A stretch of 64,000 nucleotides of DNA from Thiohalobacter thiocyanaticus (GCF_003932505.1 NZ_QZMU01000001.1:1178001-1242000), one strand, 5' to 3'; numbered from the stretch's first letter, positions 16,882-28,132 are shown. The notes: generated by a model from the letters alone, not told the origin. Numbers and translations: made by a program.

Positions 16882-18267
16882 TCACCCGCCGGCCTCGATC
16901 GCCTCTGACATTCGCAGCGCGTCCAGCAGCTTGTCATGGATGCCGCCGAAGCCGCCGTTGCTCATGACCAGAATGGCATCACCCGGACGGGCGTGGGCCA
17001 CCACGTCCATGACCAGGGCATCAAGCTCGCGCATCACCCGCACCGGCGCGCGGCTGCGGCCGTCGACCTCGGCCGGATCCCAGCCCAGGTCCGGCGGCTG
17101 GTACAGCCACACCCGGTCGGCACTGTCCAGCGCCGGGCCCAGGGTGGTGCGATGCACGCCCAGGCGCATGGTATTGGAACGCGGCTCCAGCACGGCGAAT
17201 ATACGTCCCTCGCCCCGGTGGCGGCGCAGGCCCTGCAGGGTGAGTTCGATGGCCGTGGGGTGATGGGCGAAGTCATCGTAGACGGTCACGCCGCGCACCT
17301 CGCCGCGCACCTCCAGACGCCGCTTCACGCCCCGGTATTCACCCAGCGCGGCGGTGGCCTGAACGACCGGCACCCCGGCGTGGCGGGCGGCGGCAATGGC
17401 GGCCAGCGCATTGTGCAGGTTGTGCTGGCCGAGCTGGTTCCAGCGCACCCTGCCCTGTGGCTGACCCTCGAACAGGACTTCGAACTCGCTGCCGTCGGCC
17501 TTCAGCACCCGCACCTGCCACTGGGCGGGGAATTCGCCCACCGAGACGGTCTCGGTCGGGGTCCAGCAGCCCATCTCCAGCACCTCGGCGACATGGGCGT
17601 CATTGGCATTCTCCACAATCAGCCCCTGACCCGGCACGGTGCGCACCAGGTGATGGAACTGGCGCTGGATGGCGCCCAGGTCATCGAAGATGTCGGCGTG
17701 GTCGAATTCGAGATTGTTCAGGATCAGGGTACGCGGACGGTAGTGGACAAACTTGGAGCGCTTGTCGAAGAAGGCGGTGTCGTACTCGTCGGCCTCGACC
17801 ACGAAGAAGGGCGAACCGCCCAGACGCGCGGAGATGCCGAAGTTGCCCGGCACCCCGCCGATCAGGAATCCCGGTTCGAGCCCGGCGTAGTCCAGGATCC
17901 AGGCCAGCATGCTGGCGGTGCTGGTCTTGCCGTGGGTGCCGGCCACCGCCAGCACCCAGCGGTCCTTCAGGATATTGTCGGCCAGCCACTGCGGCCCCGA
18001 GGTATAGGGCAGACCCGCATCCAGCACGGCTTCGACGGCCGGGTTGCCGCGCGCCAGGGCATTGCCGATGACCACCGCGTCCGGCGCCGACGGCAGGTCC
18101 TGCGCCCGGTAGCCCTCCTGCAGCGCGATGCCCTGGGCCTCGAGCTGGGTGCTCATGGGCGGATAGACATTGGCATCGGCGCCCGAGACCTCGATGCCCG
18201 ACTCCCGCGCCAGGACCGCGATCCCGCCCATGAAGGTGCCGCAGATACCGAGAATGTGTATATGCAT
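16882..18267 (-). CDS. mpl: UDP-N-acetylmuramate:L-Ala-gamma-D-Glu-meso-DAP ligase Mpl
   Basis: 461-aa Mur-ligase that reattaches recycled tripeptide to UDP-MurNAc. N-terminal MHIHILGICGTFMGG (UDP site), ATP loop AGTHGKTSTASML near residue 110, VVEADEYDTAFFDKRSKF, and the C-terminal DDFAHHPTAIE are all Mpl signatures. Cytoplasmic peptidoglycan recycling. Confidence 0.95.
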   Translation of the reverse strand: MHIHILGICGTFMGGIAVLARESGIEVSGADANVYPPMSTQLEAQGIALQEGYRAQDLPSAPDAVVIGNALARGNPAVEAVLDAGLPYTSGPQWLADNILKDRWVLAVAGTHGKTSTASMLAWILDYAGLEPGFLIGGVPGNFGISARLGGSPFFVVEADEYDTAFFDKRSKFVHYRPRTLILNNLEFDHADIFDDLGAIQRQFHHLVRTVPGQGLIVENANDAHVAEVLEMGCWTPTETVSVGEFPAQWQVRVLKADGSEFEVLFEGQPQGRVRWNQLGQHNLHNALAAIAAARHAGVPVVQATAALGEYRGVKRRLEVRGEVRGVTVYDDFAHHPTAIELTLQGLRRHRGEGRIFAVLEPRSNTMRLGVHRTTLGPALDSADRVWLYQPPDLGWDPAEVDGRSRAPVRVMRELDALVMDVVAHARPGDAILVMSNGGFGGIHDKLLDALRMSEAIEAGG

Positions 18268-18288
18268 TGCTTCGATCCGGCCTCAGCC

Positions 18289-18804
18289 TCAGTTCGCCAC
18301 CGGCAGCGCGGCGGCCACCACCATCTGGGATAACATGAAATAGACCACGCCCAGACCGATCCCGCCGTAGAGCGGCACCTCCAGCGCATGGTGGAGGATG
18401 TTGCCGAGCACGGCAAGGCTCCAGGCCAGGTACAGGGTCATGCCCACGAACACCAGCACCGCATCCCGGCTGTCCGGCTCCATGCCCTGGGTGCCATAGA
18501 CCAGCGGGGCGACCAGCAGCCCCAGCAGGGTCCAGCCCGCGAGTAATGCCGTCAGCGTCTGGGTGAAGCGCTCAGGCCTGCCCCAGGCCCTGAGCAACAG
18601 CTGGATGAAGGCCGCTACCAGCAGGGTTTCCAGCACGCTGGCACTGAGGGCGAAGCGCAGCTCGTAGCGCGAAAGATAGACCACCACGCCCAGCGTTACA
18701 TAGGCCACCACGAACAACCACAGCAACTCCCGCGCCGCCGGCAACCGCTGGGGCCCGACCCGGAGCAGGCACAGATCGAGCATGAATTTCAAAAGTGCAG
18801 ACAT
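18289..18804 (-). CDS. Conserved membrane protein, function unknown
   Basis: 171 aa with four predicted hydrophobic segments (about residues 25-42, 55-72, 82-102, 118-168), the last two close together. No recognised motif. Sits 21 bp upstream of mpl on the same strand, so likely in one transcript, but no link to peptidoglycan recycling can be read from the sequence. Confidence 0.7.
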   Translation of the reverse strand: MSALLKFMLDLCLLRVGPQRLPAARELLWLFVVAYVTLGVVVYLSRYELRFALSASVLETLLVAAFIQLLLRAWGRPERFTQTLTALLAGWTLLGLLVAPLVYGTQGMEPDSRDAVLVFVGMTLYLAWSLAVLGNILHHALEVPLYGGIGLGVVYFMLSQMVVAAALPVAN

Positions 18805-18830
18805 AAGGCCAGGATCAGGGTCGCCGAGAA

Positions 18831-18913
18831 TAGGATGGGTGTAGCGGAGCGCAACCCATCAGCATTCACGGCCGGCGATGGGTTACGGCGCCATGCACCT
18901 CCACCCATCCTAC
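18831..18913. repeat. taggatgggt...acccatccta palindromic repeat
   Basis: Ends taggatgggtg and cacccatccta are inverted; an internal gcaacccatc/gatgggtt pair forms a second hairpin. A fifth short repeat family, single copy here. Confidence 0.7.
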
Positions 18914-18967
18914 AGGCCGGAACCACGCCTGTAACATACCATATTGCCATGCCAGCGGCTTTCGATT

Positions 18968-19257
18968 AGTACCATGTAACACCTTAAATGACGCCTTCAG
19001 AGCCCCCGAGCGATGTCAGGGCACCAACAGTAGGCGCCTTGAGGCGAGGCGCAGTGCGCAGGCAAGGGTCATTCCCTTGTCAAGCGCTGCAACGCCGCAC
19101 TGGCGTCGCTCGGGGGCTCCCTCCGGGCGAGGCGATAAGCGGCCATCTGCCGCGTTACTTGCCCTTGAGGTAGAATGGCTACCCCGGCGGGCAAGTGCCT
19201 TGCATCTGGCCGCTTTTCGCCTCGCTGAAGGCGTCATTTAAGGTGTTACATGGTACT
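18968..19257. mobile_element. 290-bp MITE with perfect 33-bp terminal inverted repeats
   Basis: agtaccatgtaacacc... at 18968-19000 is exactly repeated in inverse at 19225-19257. Inside are two more nested inverted pairs: agcccccgagcga (19001) with tcgctcgggggct, and cgaggcgataagcggcca with tggccgcttttcgcctcg. There is no coding frame for a transposase and no clear target duplication. Only one copy in the window. It ends 13 bp before the chosen start of the phospholipase D-family gene. Confidence 0.85.
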
Positions 19258-19269
19258 TGCGTCCCCCGG

Positions 19270-20400
19270 ATGAAGATGGCCCATCCCAAGCTGAACCTCC
19301 CCTGGCGCACGGGCAATGACTTCCGCCTGCTCATTGACGGCGCGGCCATCTTCCCCGCCATGCTGGAGGCGATCAGGCAGGCCCGGCGCAGCGTCTGGCT
19401 GGAGACCTATCTCATGGAGTCGGGGCATACCGCCGCGGCCTTCATCACAGCCCTGCGGGACGCGGCCCGCCGCGGCGTGACCGTGCGGGTGCTGCTGGAT
19501 GATTTCGGTACGCGCGGCCTGAGCCGCGCCGACAAAACCGCACTGCAGACTGACGGCATGCGGTTGCATCTCTACAATCCGCTGAACTACGGCCGGCTGC
19601 GCCGCAACCTGTTCCGAGACCATCGCAAGATCCTGGTGGTCGACGGCGAACTGGCCTTCAGCGGCGGCTGGGGCATCACCGACGCTTTCAGCCCGGACAG
19701 CCCGCAGCCCTGGCGCGAAACCGGCATTCAGATCCGAGGCCCGAACGCCGGCGACTGGGCCCGATTATTCGCCGCCAACTGGGGCGCCGGCACCGGCGAG
19801 GTACTGCCGTCGGACCGGCCGCCGTCCATGGCCGGGGGACAGCGCGGCCGCGTGGCCAGCGCCATGCGCCGGCCCTATACCGAAATCAAGCGCCACCTGC
19901 TGCGCCGGATCCGTCGCTGCCAGCACCGGCTCTGGCTCAGCACCGGCTATTTCGTGCCGCCCTGGAAGCTGCGCCGGGCGCTGGCCCGGGCCGCCCGCCG
20001 GGGACGCGACGTGCGTCTGCTGCTGCCCGGGCCCTTGACCGATCATCCCGGTGTGCGCTTCGCCGGCCGCCGCCACTATGCCCGGCTGCTGCGCGCCGGG
20101 GTGCGCATCTTCGAATATCAACCGCGGATACTGCACCAGAAGGTGGTGCTGTGTGATGACTGGGTCAGCATCGGCTCCAGCAACCTCGACCGCTGGAACT
20201 TCCGCTGGAACCTGGAAGCAAACCAGGAAATCGAGGACGCAGCCTTCAAGGCTGAGGTCACGGCCATGCTGGATGCGGACCTGCGGCACAGCGAGGAGAT
20301 CCGGCTGGAGGACTGGCTGCAGCGCCCGCGGCTGGAACGGCTGCGGGAATATGTCTACGGCCTGATCGATCAGCTCTCCGAAAGCGCCATCCGCCCGTGA
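19270..20400 (+). CDS. Phospholipase D-family cardiolipin synthase (ClsB-like)
   Basis: 376 aa with two HKD motifs: HRKILVVDGELAFSGGW and HQKVVLCDDWVSIGSSNLD. ClsB-like proteins lack the N-terminal membrane helices of ClsA, as here. Transfers phosphatidyl groups to make cardiolipin; the substrate is inferred from family. The ATG at 19270 lacks a strong ribosome site. The frame is open upstream to a GTG at 19195 inside the MITE, which would add 25 residues encoded by its terminal repeat; I consider that non-native. Confidence 0.82.
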   Translation: MKMAHPKLNLPWRTGNDFRLLIDGAAIFPAMLEAIRQARRSVWLETYLMESGHTAAAFITALRDAARRGVTVRVLLDDFGTRGLSRADKTALQTDGMRLHLYNPLNYGRLRRNLFRDHRKILVVDGELAFSGGWGITDAFSPDSPQPWRETGIQIRGPNAGDWARLFAANWGAGTGEVLPSDRPPSMAGGQRGRVASAMRRPYTEIKRHLLRRIRRCQHRLWLSTGYFVPPWKLRRALARAARRGRDVRLLLPGPLTDHPGVRFAGRRHYARLLRAGVRIFEYQPRILHQKVVLCDDWVSIGSSNLDRWNFRWNLEANQEIEDAAFKAEVTAMLDADLRHSEEIRLEDWLQRPRLERLREYVYGLIDQLSESAIRP

Positions 20401-20454
20401 GACAGTGCAGGCCGGGCCTGCCGGGAACGCTGCGCGAGTCCCGGTATAACCTGA

Positions 20455-21801
20455 TCAACGTTTTCTTCGGGCCGTTTTCTTCCTTGCCAGCTTCTTCTTT
20501 GCGGTCTTCTTCTTCGCCGTTTTTTTCTTCGGAGCGGCCTTGCGCGCGGGTTTTTTCGCCGCCTTCCTTTTCACCGCCGGTTTTTTGGTCGACTTCTTCC
20601 TCGCCGTTTTCTTCTTCGCCGCCACTTTCTTCTTCACGGCGGCCTTCTTCTTCGCGACAGCCTTTTTCTTCGCGGCCGTCTTCCTGGTGCCGACCTTTTT
20701 CCTCGCCGCTTTCTTCTTGGCAACCACCTTCCTGGCGGCCGCTTTCTTTCTGGCCACCTTCTTCTTTGCAACCGCCTTTTTCTTCACGGCCGCCTTTTTC
20801 CCGGCCGTTACCTTCTTTTTGATCGCGGCTTTCTTCTTGACTGCAGCTTTCTTTTTGACCGCGGCTTTGGCTTTCTTCTTGGCCGCGACCTTCTTTTTCA
20901 CCGCCGGCTTTTTGTTCGCGGCCTTCTTCGCGGATTTTTTCGGGGCTGCGGCCTTCTTCCCGACGGCCTTTCCGGTCGCAGCGGGCCTGTCGTCAGCCGC
21001 CGCGGCGGGTTCGCGCGCCTCTGCCCCGGCACCGGCGGCCCGCTGCGCGGCAATGGCGCGGGCAGCGCTGCTGACGGCCTGACTGCGTGCCGGCCGGGAC
21101 GGGGCAGCAGGGGCGGCCGGGGCGCCGGCCGCCGGGGTAGCGGGCTGACCGGCGGTTTCCGCCTCGACGACCCGGACCACGGCCTTGAAGATGTCCTCGA
21201 TCTCGCCCACGCCCTGGACGGTGCGCAGCTTGCCCTGGCCACGATAATATTCGATCAGCGGCGTAGTCTGGGTCTCGTAGACCCGCAGCCGGTTACCGAT
21301 GGTCTCCTCGTTGTCGTCAGCCCGGTGATGCAGGTTGCCGCCGCATTCATCACAGACCCCATCGACGTGCGGCGGGGAAGAGTAGACATTGCAGGTCCAG
21401 CCGCAGCTGGTGCAGGTACGCCGTCCGGTCAGGCGCTGCATCAGGATGTCGAAATCCACGTTGATCAGCAGCGCCAGTTCCAGCGGCTGGCCGATCTCCT
21501 CCAGCAGGGTGTCCAGCGCCTCGGCCTGGGACTGATTGCGGGGGAAACCGTCGAGGATGAAGCCGCGGCGGGCGTCCGGTTCCTGGAGCCGCTCGCGGAT
21601 GATGCCCAGCACGATGTCGTCGGAGACCAGCTGCCCGGCGTCCATGGCCGCCTTGGCCTGGCGCCCCAGGGGGGTGCCGGCGGCGACAGCGGCACGCAGC
21701 AGGTCGCCGGTGGAGATCTGCGGGATTCGGTACTTGTCCTGAAGACGTTTGGCCTGGGTCCCCTTCCCCGAACCCGGTGCGCCCAGCAATACGATTCTCA
21801 T
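20455..21801 (-). CDS. adk: Adenylate kinase with histone H1-like Lys/Ala-rich C-terminal extension
   Basis: 448 aa. Residues 1-218 are a complete long-form adenylate kinase: GAPGSGKGT at 7-15, TGDLLR, DGFPRN, and a zinc-type lid with Cys130, Cys133, Cys150 and Cys153. Residues 219-290 are Ala/Pro-rich; 291-448 are dozens of AAKK/VKKK/ARKK units like eukaryotic H1 or AlgP tails, strongly basic. Ordinary Adk stops near 215-220 aa, so this doubles the length. No stop or frameshift separates the parts. Divergent from pfp. The tail could bind nucleic acid or polyphosphate (inference). Confidence 0.92.
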   Translation of the reverse strand: MRIVLLGAPGSGKGTQAKRLQDKYRIPQISTGDLLRAAVAAGTPLGRQAKAAMDAGQLVSDDIVLGIIRERLQEPDARRGFILDGFPRNQSQAEALDTLLEEIGQPLELALLINVDFDILMQRLTGRRTCTSCGWTCNVYSSPPHVDGVCDECGGNLHHRADDNEETIGNRLRVYETQTTPLIEYYRGQGKLRTVQGVGEIEDIFKAVVRVVEAETAGQPATPAAGAPAAPAAPSRPARSQAVSSAARAIAAQRAAGAGAEAREPAAAADDRPAATGKAVGKKAAAPKKSAKKAANKKPAVKKKVAAKKKAKAAVKKKAAVKKKAAIKKKVTAGKKAAVKKKAVAKKKVARKKAAARKVVAKKKAARKKVGTRKTAAKKKAVAKKKAAVKKKVAAKKKTARKKSTKKPAVKRKAAKKPARKAAPKKKTAKKKTAKKKLARKKTARRKR

Positions 21802-22259
21802 TTGGCGGTGGCTCCTTAGATGTTATTCGTTATCCGGTAGCGTCGAAATCATGGCGGACAGGTATGCGCCAGGGCCGCCCGCAGCGGCGGCGTATTAATT
21901 TTTTTGCATGGGCGCATACAATTTTTTAGATGGCCCCGCCCCCCTCATGCGTTTAAGCTACCGCCTCAAGTCACCGTAAGTCAACGCGGTAACCGCCGAA
22001 TACACCGCCAGGGTTGCAACACCGGCGGCTGGCGTGTTTTATTGCCCCGGATTCCGGTGAGCACCGCCTGCTTGCGGCCCAGGCATGCGACCGAAATCAG
22101 ATGACGCAGACACCCGATTTCAACAAATCCGAGTATCGGGCCCTGCAGACCAGACTGCAGAGGTGTTCCGGCGAACCGGCTCGGCCCCTGCCAGCCGGGA
22201 CCGCCCTGCGCCGCGCCTGCATTTCACTACCGTCAAATCAATAAACCTGGGAGTACACC
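21802..22259. other. 458-bp divergent regulatory region between adk and pfp
   Basis: No convincing gene. It must hold the promoters of both genes. A short A/T-rich patch (21896-21930, attaattttttt and atacaatttttt) is the most promoter-like part. An aaggag precedes adk and gggag precedes pfp. No riboswitch or terminator recognised. Confidence 0.5.
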
Positions 22260-23534
22260 ATGGCGACATCGTCGGGCAAGAAGAACGCTTTCTACGCACA
22301 ATCGGGGGGCGTGACCGCCGTTATCAATGCCAGTGCGTGCGGCGTGATCGAGACCGCGCGCAAGCACAAGGACAAAATCGGCAAGGTCTATGCCGGGCGC
22401 AACGGCATCATCGGTGCCCTGACCGAGGACCTGATCGACACCAGCAAGGAACCCAAGAGCGCGATCGCCGCGCTGCGTCACACCCCCTCCGGGGCCTTCG
22501 GCTCCTGCCGCTACAAGCTCAAGAGCCTGGAGCAGAACCAGCGCGAGTACGAACGCCTGATCGAGGTGTTCGAGGCCCACAACATCGGCTACTTCTTCTA
22601 CAACGGCGGCGGCGACTCGGCCGACACCTGCCTGAAGGTCTCCCAGCTGTCCAAGAGCATGGGTTATCCCATCCAGGCCATCCACGTGCCGAAGACGGTC
22701 GACAATGACCTGCCCGTCACCGACAACTGCCCCGGCTTCGGCTCGGTGGCCAAGTACATCGCCGTCTCCACCCGCGAGGCCAGCTTCGACGTCGCCTCCA
22801 TGGCCAAGACCTCGACCAAGGTCTTCATCCTGGAAGTGATGGGCCGCCACGCCGGCTGGATCGCCGCCGCCGGCGCAATGGCCTCCTCCGAGGACTGCGA
22901 GATCCCGGTGGTGGTCCTGTTCCCGGAGGTCACCTTCAACCGCCGCAAGTTCATGCAGACGGTCAAGCAGAAGGTGAAGCAGTTCGGCTATGTCTCCATC
23001 GTGGTCTCCGAGGGCGTGAAGAGCCGCGACGGCAAGTTCCTGGCCGACCAGGGCCTGAAGGACGCCTTCGGCCACGCCCAGCTGGGCGGCGTGGCGCCGG
23101 TGGTGGCCAACATGATCCGCGAGGACCTGGGCCTGAAATACCACTGGGCCGTGGCCGACTACCTGCAGCGCGCGGCGCGTCACATCGCCTCCAAGACCGA
23201 CGTCGACCAGGCCTACGCCATGGGCAAGGCCGCGGTGGAACTGGCCATGAAGGGCAAGAATTCGGTCATGCCCACGGTGGTGCGGACCTCCAACAACCCC
23301 TACCGCTGGAAGGTCGGCGAGGCCAGACTGTCCCGGGTCGCCAACGTCGAGAAGATGATGCCCAAGAGCTTCATCAGCAAGGACGGCTTCGGCATCACCA
23401 AAAAGTGCCGCGACTACCTGGGCCCGCTGATGAAGGGCGAGGATTACCCGCCCTACGGCAAGGACGGGCTGCCCAAATACGTCCGGTTGAAGAACGCGCC
23501 GGTCAAGCGCAAGCTCGGGGACTTCAAGGTATAA
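22260..23534 (+). CDS. pfp: Pyrophosphate-dependent 6-phosphofructokinase
   Basis: 424-aa phosphofructokinase: reversible phosphorylation of fructose 6-phosphate with PPi. GGVTAVINAS (near residue 16), YNGGGDSADT (114-123), PKTVDNDLPVTDNCPGFGS (144-162) and MGRHAGW (194-200) are present. The Asp in GGGDS and Lys145 of PKTVDND fit the PPi-using group rather than ATP-PFK, which has a Gly at the first position. Followed by a terminator and then hppA and ppa. Confidence 0.9.
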   Translation: MATSSGKKNAFYAQSGGVTAVINASACGVIETARKHKDKIGKVYAGRNGIIGALTEDLIDTSKEPKSAIAALRHTPSGAFGSCRYKLKSLEQNQREYERLIEVFEAHNIGYFFYNGGGDSADTCLKVSQLSKSMGYPIQAIHVPKTVDNDLPVTDNCPGFGSVAKYIAVSTREASFDVASMAKTSTKVFILEVMGRHAGWIAAAGAMASSEDCEIPVVVLFPEVTFNRRKFMQTVKQKVKQFGYVSIVVSEGVKSRDGKFLADQGLKDAFGHAQLGGVAPVVANMIREDLGLKYHWAVADYLQRAARHIASKTDVDQAYAMGKAAVELAMKGKNSVMPTVVRTSNNPYRWKVGEARLSRVANVEKMMPKSFISKDGFGITKKCRDYLGPLMKGEDYPPYGKDGLPKYVRLKNAPVKRKLGDFKV

Positions 23535-23545
23535 CCTGGGTTTGG

Positions 23546-23571
23546 AAAGGGGCGCATCGCGCCCCTTTTTT
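23546..23571 (+). terminator. Rho-independent terminator after pfp
   Basis: Perfect stem ggggcgc/gcgcccc with an ATC loop followed by six T residues, 12 bp after the pfp stop. The flanking AAA can pair with the T-run, so it may act in both directions. Confidence 0.85.
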
Positions 23572-23698
23572 ATGCCCGGCACCCGGCAAGGCATCCGTGC
23601 CCGATTGACATCCGTCAAGGCCGATGATGCGGCCGGACAACAAGAATAGCCAACAAACACCAACACAGGTACCAAAAGGTAACGGAGGGAAACCCATC

Positions 23699-25711
<2,013 letters not shown>

Positions 25712-25718
25712 TGCCATG

Positions 25719-25791
25719 GCCACGGAATACACGGAAAACACGGACAATATTCATTCAATGAAAATTCCGTGACTTCCGTGCTTTCCGTGGC
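25719..25791. repeat. gccacggaatacacgg element, copy 2 (short)
   Basis: gccacggaatacacggaaa and tttccgtggc are inverted around a 40-bp centre. Lies between hppA and ppa and could act as a transcript hairpin there. Confidence 0.75.
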
Positions 25792-25857
25792 TATCTTTAG
25801 TCTTTTGATTCAGGGCCGGTATAATACCGGCCCTTTCCGTTTATCTGGGAGCCTGTC

Positions 25858-26406
25858 ATGAACCTCGATCGCGTCGATTCCGGCCGTGACGTGCCGAACG
25901 ATATCCATGTCATTATCGAGATCCCGGCCCACAGCGACCCGGTCAAGTACGAGGTGGACAAGGATACCGGCGCCATGTACGTGGACCGGTTCATGAACAC
26001 GGCCATGCACTACCCCTGCAACTACGGCTATGTGCCCCACACCCTGTCCGACGACGGCGACCCGGTGGACGTGCTGGTGCTGACCCCGGTGCCGCTGATC
26101 ACCGGCTCGGTGGTGCGCTGCCGCCCGATCGGGGTACTGAAGATGACGGACGAGTCCGGCGACGACGCCAAGGTACTGGCCGTGCCGGTGGACAAGCTGT
26201 GCAAGCAGTACCGCAAGGTGGAGACCTTCCGTGACGTCCCCGACATGATGCTGGAGCAGATCGCCCACTTCTTCGAGCACTACAAGGACCTGGACGAGGG
26301 CAAGTGGGTGCGCGTCGAGGGCTGGGGCGGTATCGACGAGGCCAAGGAGGAGATCATGAAAAGTGTGAAGATGTACAACGAGGCGCCGGAGAAGCCGAAG
26401 TTCTGA
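25858..26406 (+). CDS. ppa: Soluble inorganic pyrophosphatase (family I)
   Basis: 182-aa enzyme hydrolysing PPi to phosphate. Active-site signature [11 protein letters not shown], plus YPCNYGYVP and [10 protein letters not shown] region. A gggag box precedes the ATG. It sits downstream of two PPi-using genes; its activity would compete with them, so control is expected. Confidence 0.95.
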   Translation: MNLDRVDSGRDVPNDIHVIIEIPAHSDPVKYEVDKDTGAMYVDRFMNTAMHYPCNYGYVPHTLSDDGDPVDVLVLTPVPLITGSVVRCRPIGVLKMTDESGDDAKVLAVPVDKLCKQYRKVETFRDVPDMMLEQIAHFFEHYKDLDEGKWVRVEGWGGIDEAKEEIMKSVKMYNEAPEKPKF

Positions 26407-26415
26407 AAAAAGATA

Positions 26416-26612
26416 GCCACGGAATACACGGAAAGCACGGACAAGATATTGTTCAACAAGGCTTGAACAGGACGTAGGCCGGGATAAGCGCAGCGTTCCC
26501 GGCAAATCCTACGCTGCCGGAAACGGGCCACATGGCCCTTATTCCGGCCTACATCCTGCTAAGCCCAACCCGCACATTAAACATTTTCCGTGCTTTCCGT
26601 GTATTCCGTGGC
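26416..26612. repeat. gccacggaatacacgg element, copy 3, with a second repeat nested inside
   Basis: Outer ends gccacggaatacacggaaag and ctttccgtgtattccgtggc are inverted. A complete gtaggccgg element (26474-26552) lies inside, so the gtaggccgg family inserted after this one. Between ppa and moaE. Confidence 0.8.
26474..26552. repeat. gtaggccgg...ccggcctac palindromic repeat, copy 2
   Basis: gtaggccgggataag at the left, cttattccggcctac at the right, inner gggccacatggccc palindrome. Same family as 2930-3006, in inverted orientation relative to it. Confidence 0.75.
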
Positions 26613-26632
26613 GCTCTTGATCTCGGCGCCTT

Positions 26633-27076
26633 TCAGTACCCCCGCGTGTTCTCCTCCACCCACCGGGCGCTGCCGTCGGTGAGGGTCTCGCGCTTCCAGA
26701 AGGGCGCTTTCGACTTGAGCTCCTCCATCAGCCAGCGGCAGGCCTCGAAGGCCTCGCGGCGATGGGACGACCAGACCGCGACCAGCACGATGGGATCCTG
26801 TGGGGCGAGCCTGCCGACGCGGTGCAGTATCAGTGAATCCAGCAGCCCCCAGCGCGCGTCGGCCTCGGCGCTGATCCGTTCCAGGTAGCCCTCGGTCATG
26901 CCCGGGTAATGTTCCAGGGTCATGGCCGCGACCCCGTCATCCAGGTTGAAGTCGCGCATGGTGCCGACGAACACGGCGGTCGCGCCGATACGGCCGTGCG
27001 GCGCCTCCGGGCGGGTCTCGTAATCCTGCAGCCGCTGCCAGGGATTGAACGGGCTCTCCAGCACCTCGACCGGCAT
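26633..27076 (-). CDS. moaE: Molybdopterin synthase catalytic subunit MoaE
   Basis: 147-aa large subunit of MPT synthase. GATAVFVGTMRD near the N-terminus, MTLEHYPGMTE, HRVGRLAPQDPIVLVAVWSSHR and the active lysine region MEELKSKAPFWKRE are all there. Starts right after moaD; works with it to add the dithiolene sulfurs to cPMP. Confidence 0.95.
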   Translation of the reverse strand: MPVEVLESPFNPWQRLQDYETRPEAPHGRIGATAVFVGTMRDFNLDDGVAAMTLEHYPGMTEGYLERISAEADARWGLLDSLILHRVGRLAPQDPIVLVAVWSSHRREAFEACRWLMEELKSKAPFWKRETLTDGSARWVEENTRGY

Positions 27077-27077
27077 T

Positions 27078-27311
27078 TCAGCCCCCGGTCACCGGCGGGA
27101 AGAAGGCCACCTCGTCGCCGTCCCGGACCGGGGCGGAGAAATCGACGTACTCCATGTTCACCGCCGCCAGCACGTTGGCCGGCTTCTCGCGCCCGTCGCT
27201 GGCCGCCAGCCAGACGTCCTCCACCGAACCGCCCTCCGGCAGCTCGACCCGGGCATCGGCGCGGTTCATCAGCTCGCGCAGGCTGGCGAAGAATTTGACC
27301 TTGACCCACAT
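27078..27311 (-). CDS. moaD: Molybdopterin synthase sulfur-carrier subunit MoaD
   Basis: 77-aa ubiquitin-like protein ending in the required Gly-Gly (PPVTGG), whose C-terminal thiocarboxylate donates sulfur to MoaE. The ATG at 27311 (MWVKVKFFASLREL) gives the family length; a longer frame up to 27956 is antisense to moaC and rejected. Confidence 0.94.
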   Translation of the reverse strand: MWVKVKFFASLRELMNRADARVELPEGGSVEDVWLAASDGREKPANVLAAVNMEYVDFSAPVRDGDEVAFFPPVTGG

Positions 27312-27392
27312 ACTCGACTCGGTACCCGCTTCACTGATCCGCAATATCGGGTATAGTCTAGCATCCCGCGCACAGCAAAAGCCCTGAATTCC

Positions 27393-27869
27393 ATGTCGGA
27401 ACTCACCCACTTCAACGCCGCCGGCGAGGCTCACATGGTCGATGTCGGCGCCAAGGACGACACGCACCGGGTGGCCGTGGCCGAGGGCCGCATCGAGATG
27501 CAGCCCGACACCCTGGTCATGATCCGGGCCGGCGATCACAAGAAGGGCGATGTCCTGGGCATCGCCCGGGTCGCCGGCATCATGGCAGCCAAAAAGACCG
27601 CAGACCTGGTCCCCCTGTGCCACCCCCTGGTCCTGACGCGGGTGGAACTCGGCTTCGAAACCCGGGATGACCCGGCCGCGGTGCATTGCACCGCCACGGT
27701 GGAGACCCGCGGGCCGACGGGGGTGGAAATGGAGGCCCTGACCGCTGTGCAGATCGCGCTGCTGACCATCTATGACATGTGCAAGGCGGTCGACCGCGGC
27801 ATGCGCATGGAAGGCATCCGGCTGCGCGAGAAGCGCGGCGGAAAGTCGGGGGACTGGCGGGCGGAATAA
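27393..27869 (+). CDS. moaC: Cyclic pyranopterin monophosphate synthase MoaC
   Basis: 158-aa enzyme that, with MoaA, forms c[46 protein letters not shown] and [11 protein letters not shown] are conserved MoaC blocks. Divergent from moaD with an 81-bp promoter gap. moaA is not in the window. Confidence 0.95.
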   Translation: MSELTHFNAAGEAHMVDVGAKDDTHRVAVAEGRIEMQPDTLVMIRAGDHKKGDVLGIARVAGIMAAKKTADLVPLCHPLVLTRVELGFETRDDPAAVHCTATVETRGPTGVEMEALTAVQIALLTIYDMCKAVDRGMRMEGIRLREKRGGKSGDWRAE

Positions 27870-27879
27870 GTTCAAAAAC

Positions 27880-27900
27880 GCCACGGAGTATACGGAAAGG
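27880..27900. repeat. Fragment of the gccacggaatacacgg family
   Basis: gccacggagtatacggaaagg, one end only, directly after moaC; a ggccacatggcc remnant of the gtaggccgg family follows at about 27950. Confidence 0.5.
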
Positions 27901-27989
27901 ACGCAAATGAACAGGCCTTCCCGGCACATCCGGCCGCTGCCGGAAACGGGCCACATGGCCGGATGGTACTGACTTAAGCCAAATTACAC

Positions 27990-28092
27990 CGTCATTGCGA
28001 GGAACGAAGTGACACGGCAATCTCCAACCGGTTGATTCTGCAGTACGAGATTGCCACGCTGCGTTTATGCCCTCTGGGTACCCGCAATGACG
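27990..28092. repeat. cgtcattgcgagg...cgcaatgacg inverted repeat, full copy 2
   Basis: cgtcattgcgagg at the left and ccgcaatgacg at the right, inner caatctcc/gagattgc pair; about 20 bp longer than the copy at 10967. Between the convergent moaC and GGDEF genes. Confidence 0.8.
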
Positions 28093-28132
28093 ACAAGGTA
28101 AGTACCATTCGCCACATGGCCCTTGTTCCAGC

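Noticed and set aside
20540..21082. Phe/Ala-rich plus-strand frame opposite the adk tail
   Set aside because: Mirror of the AAG/GCC-rich tail; only a translation of the complement.
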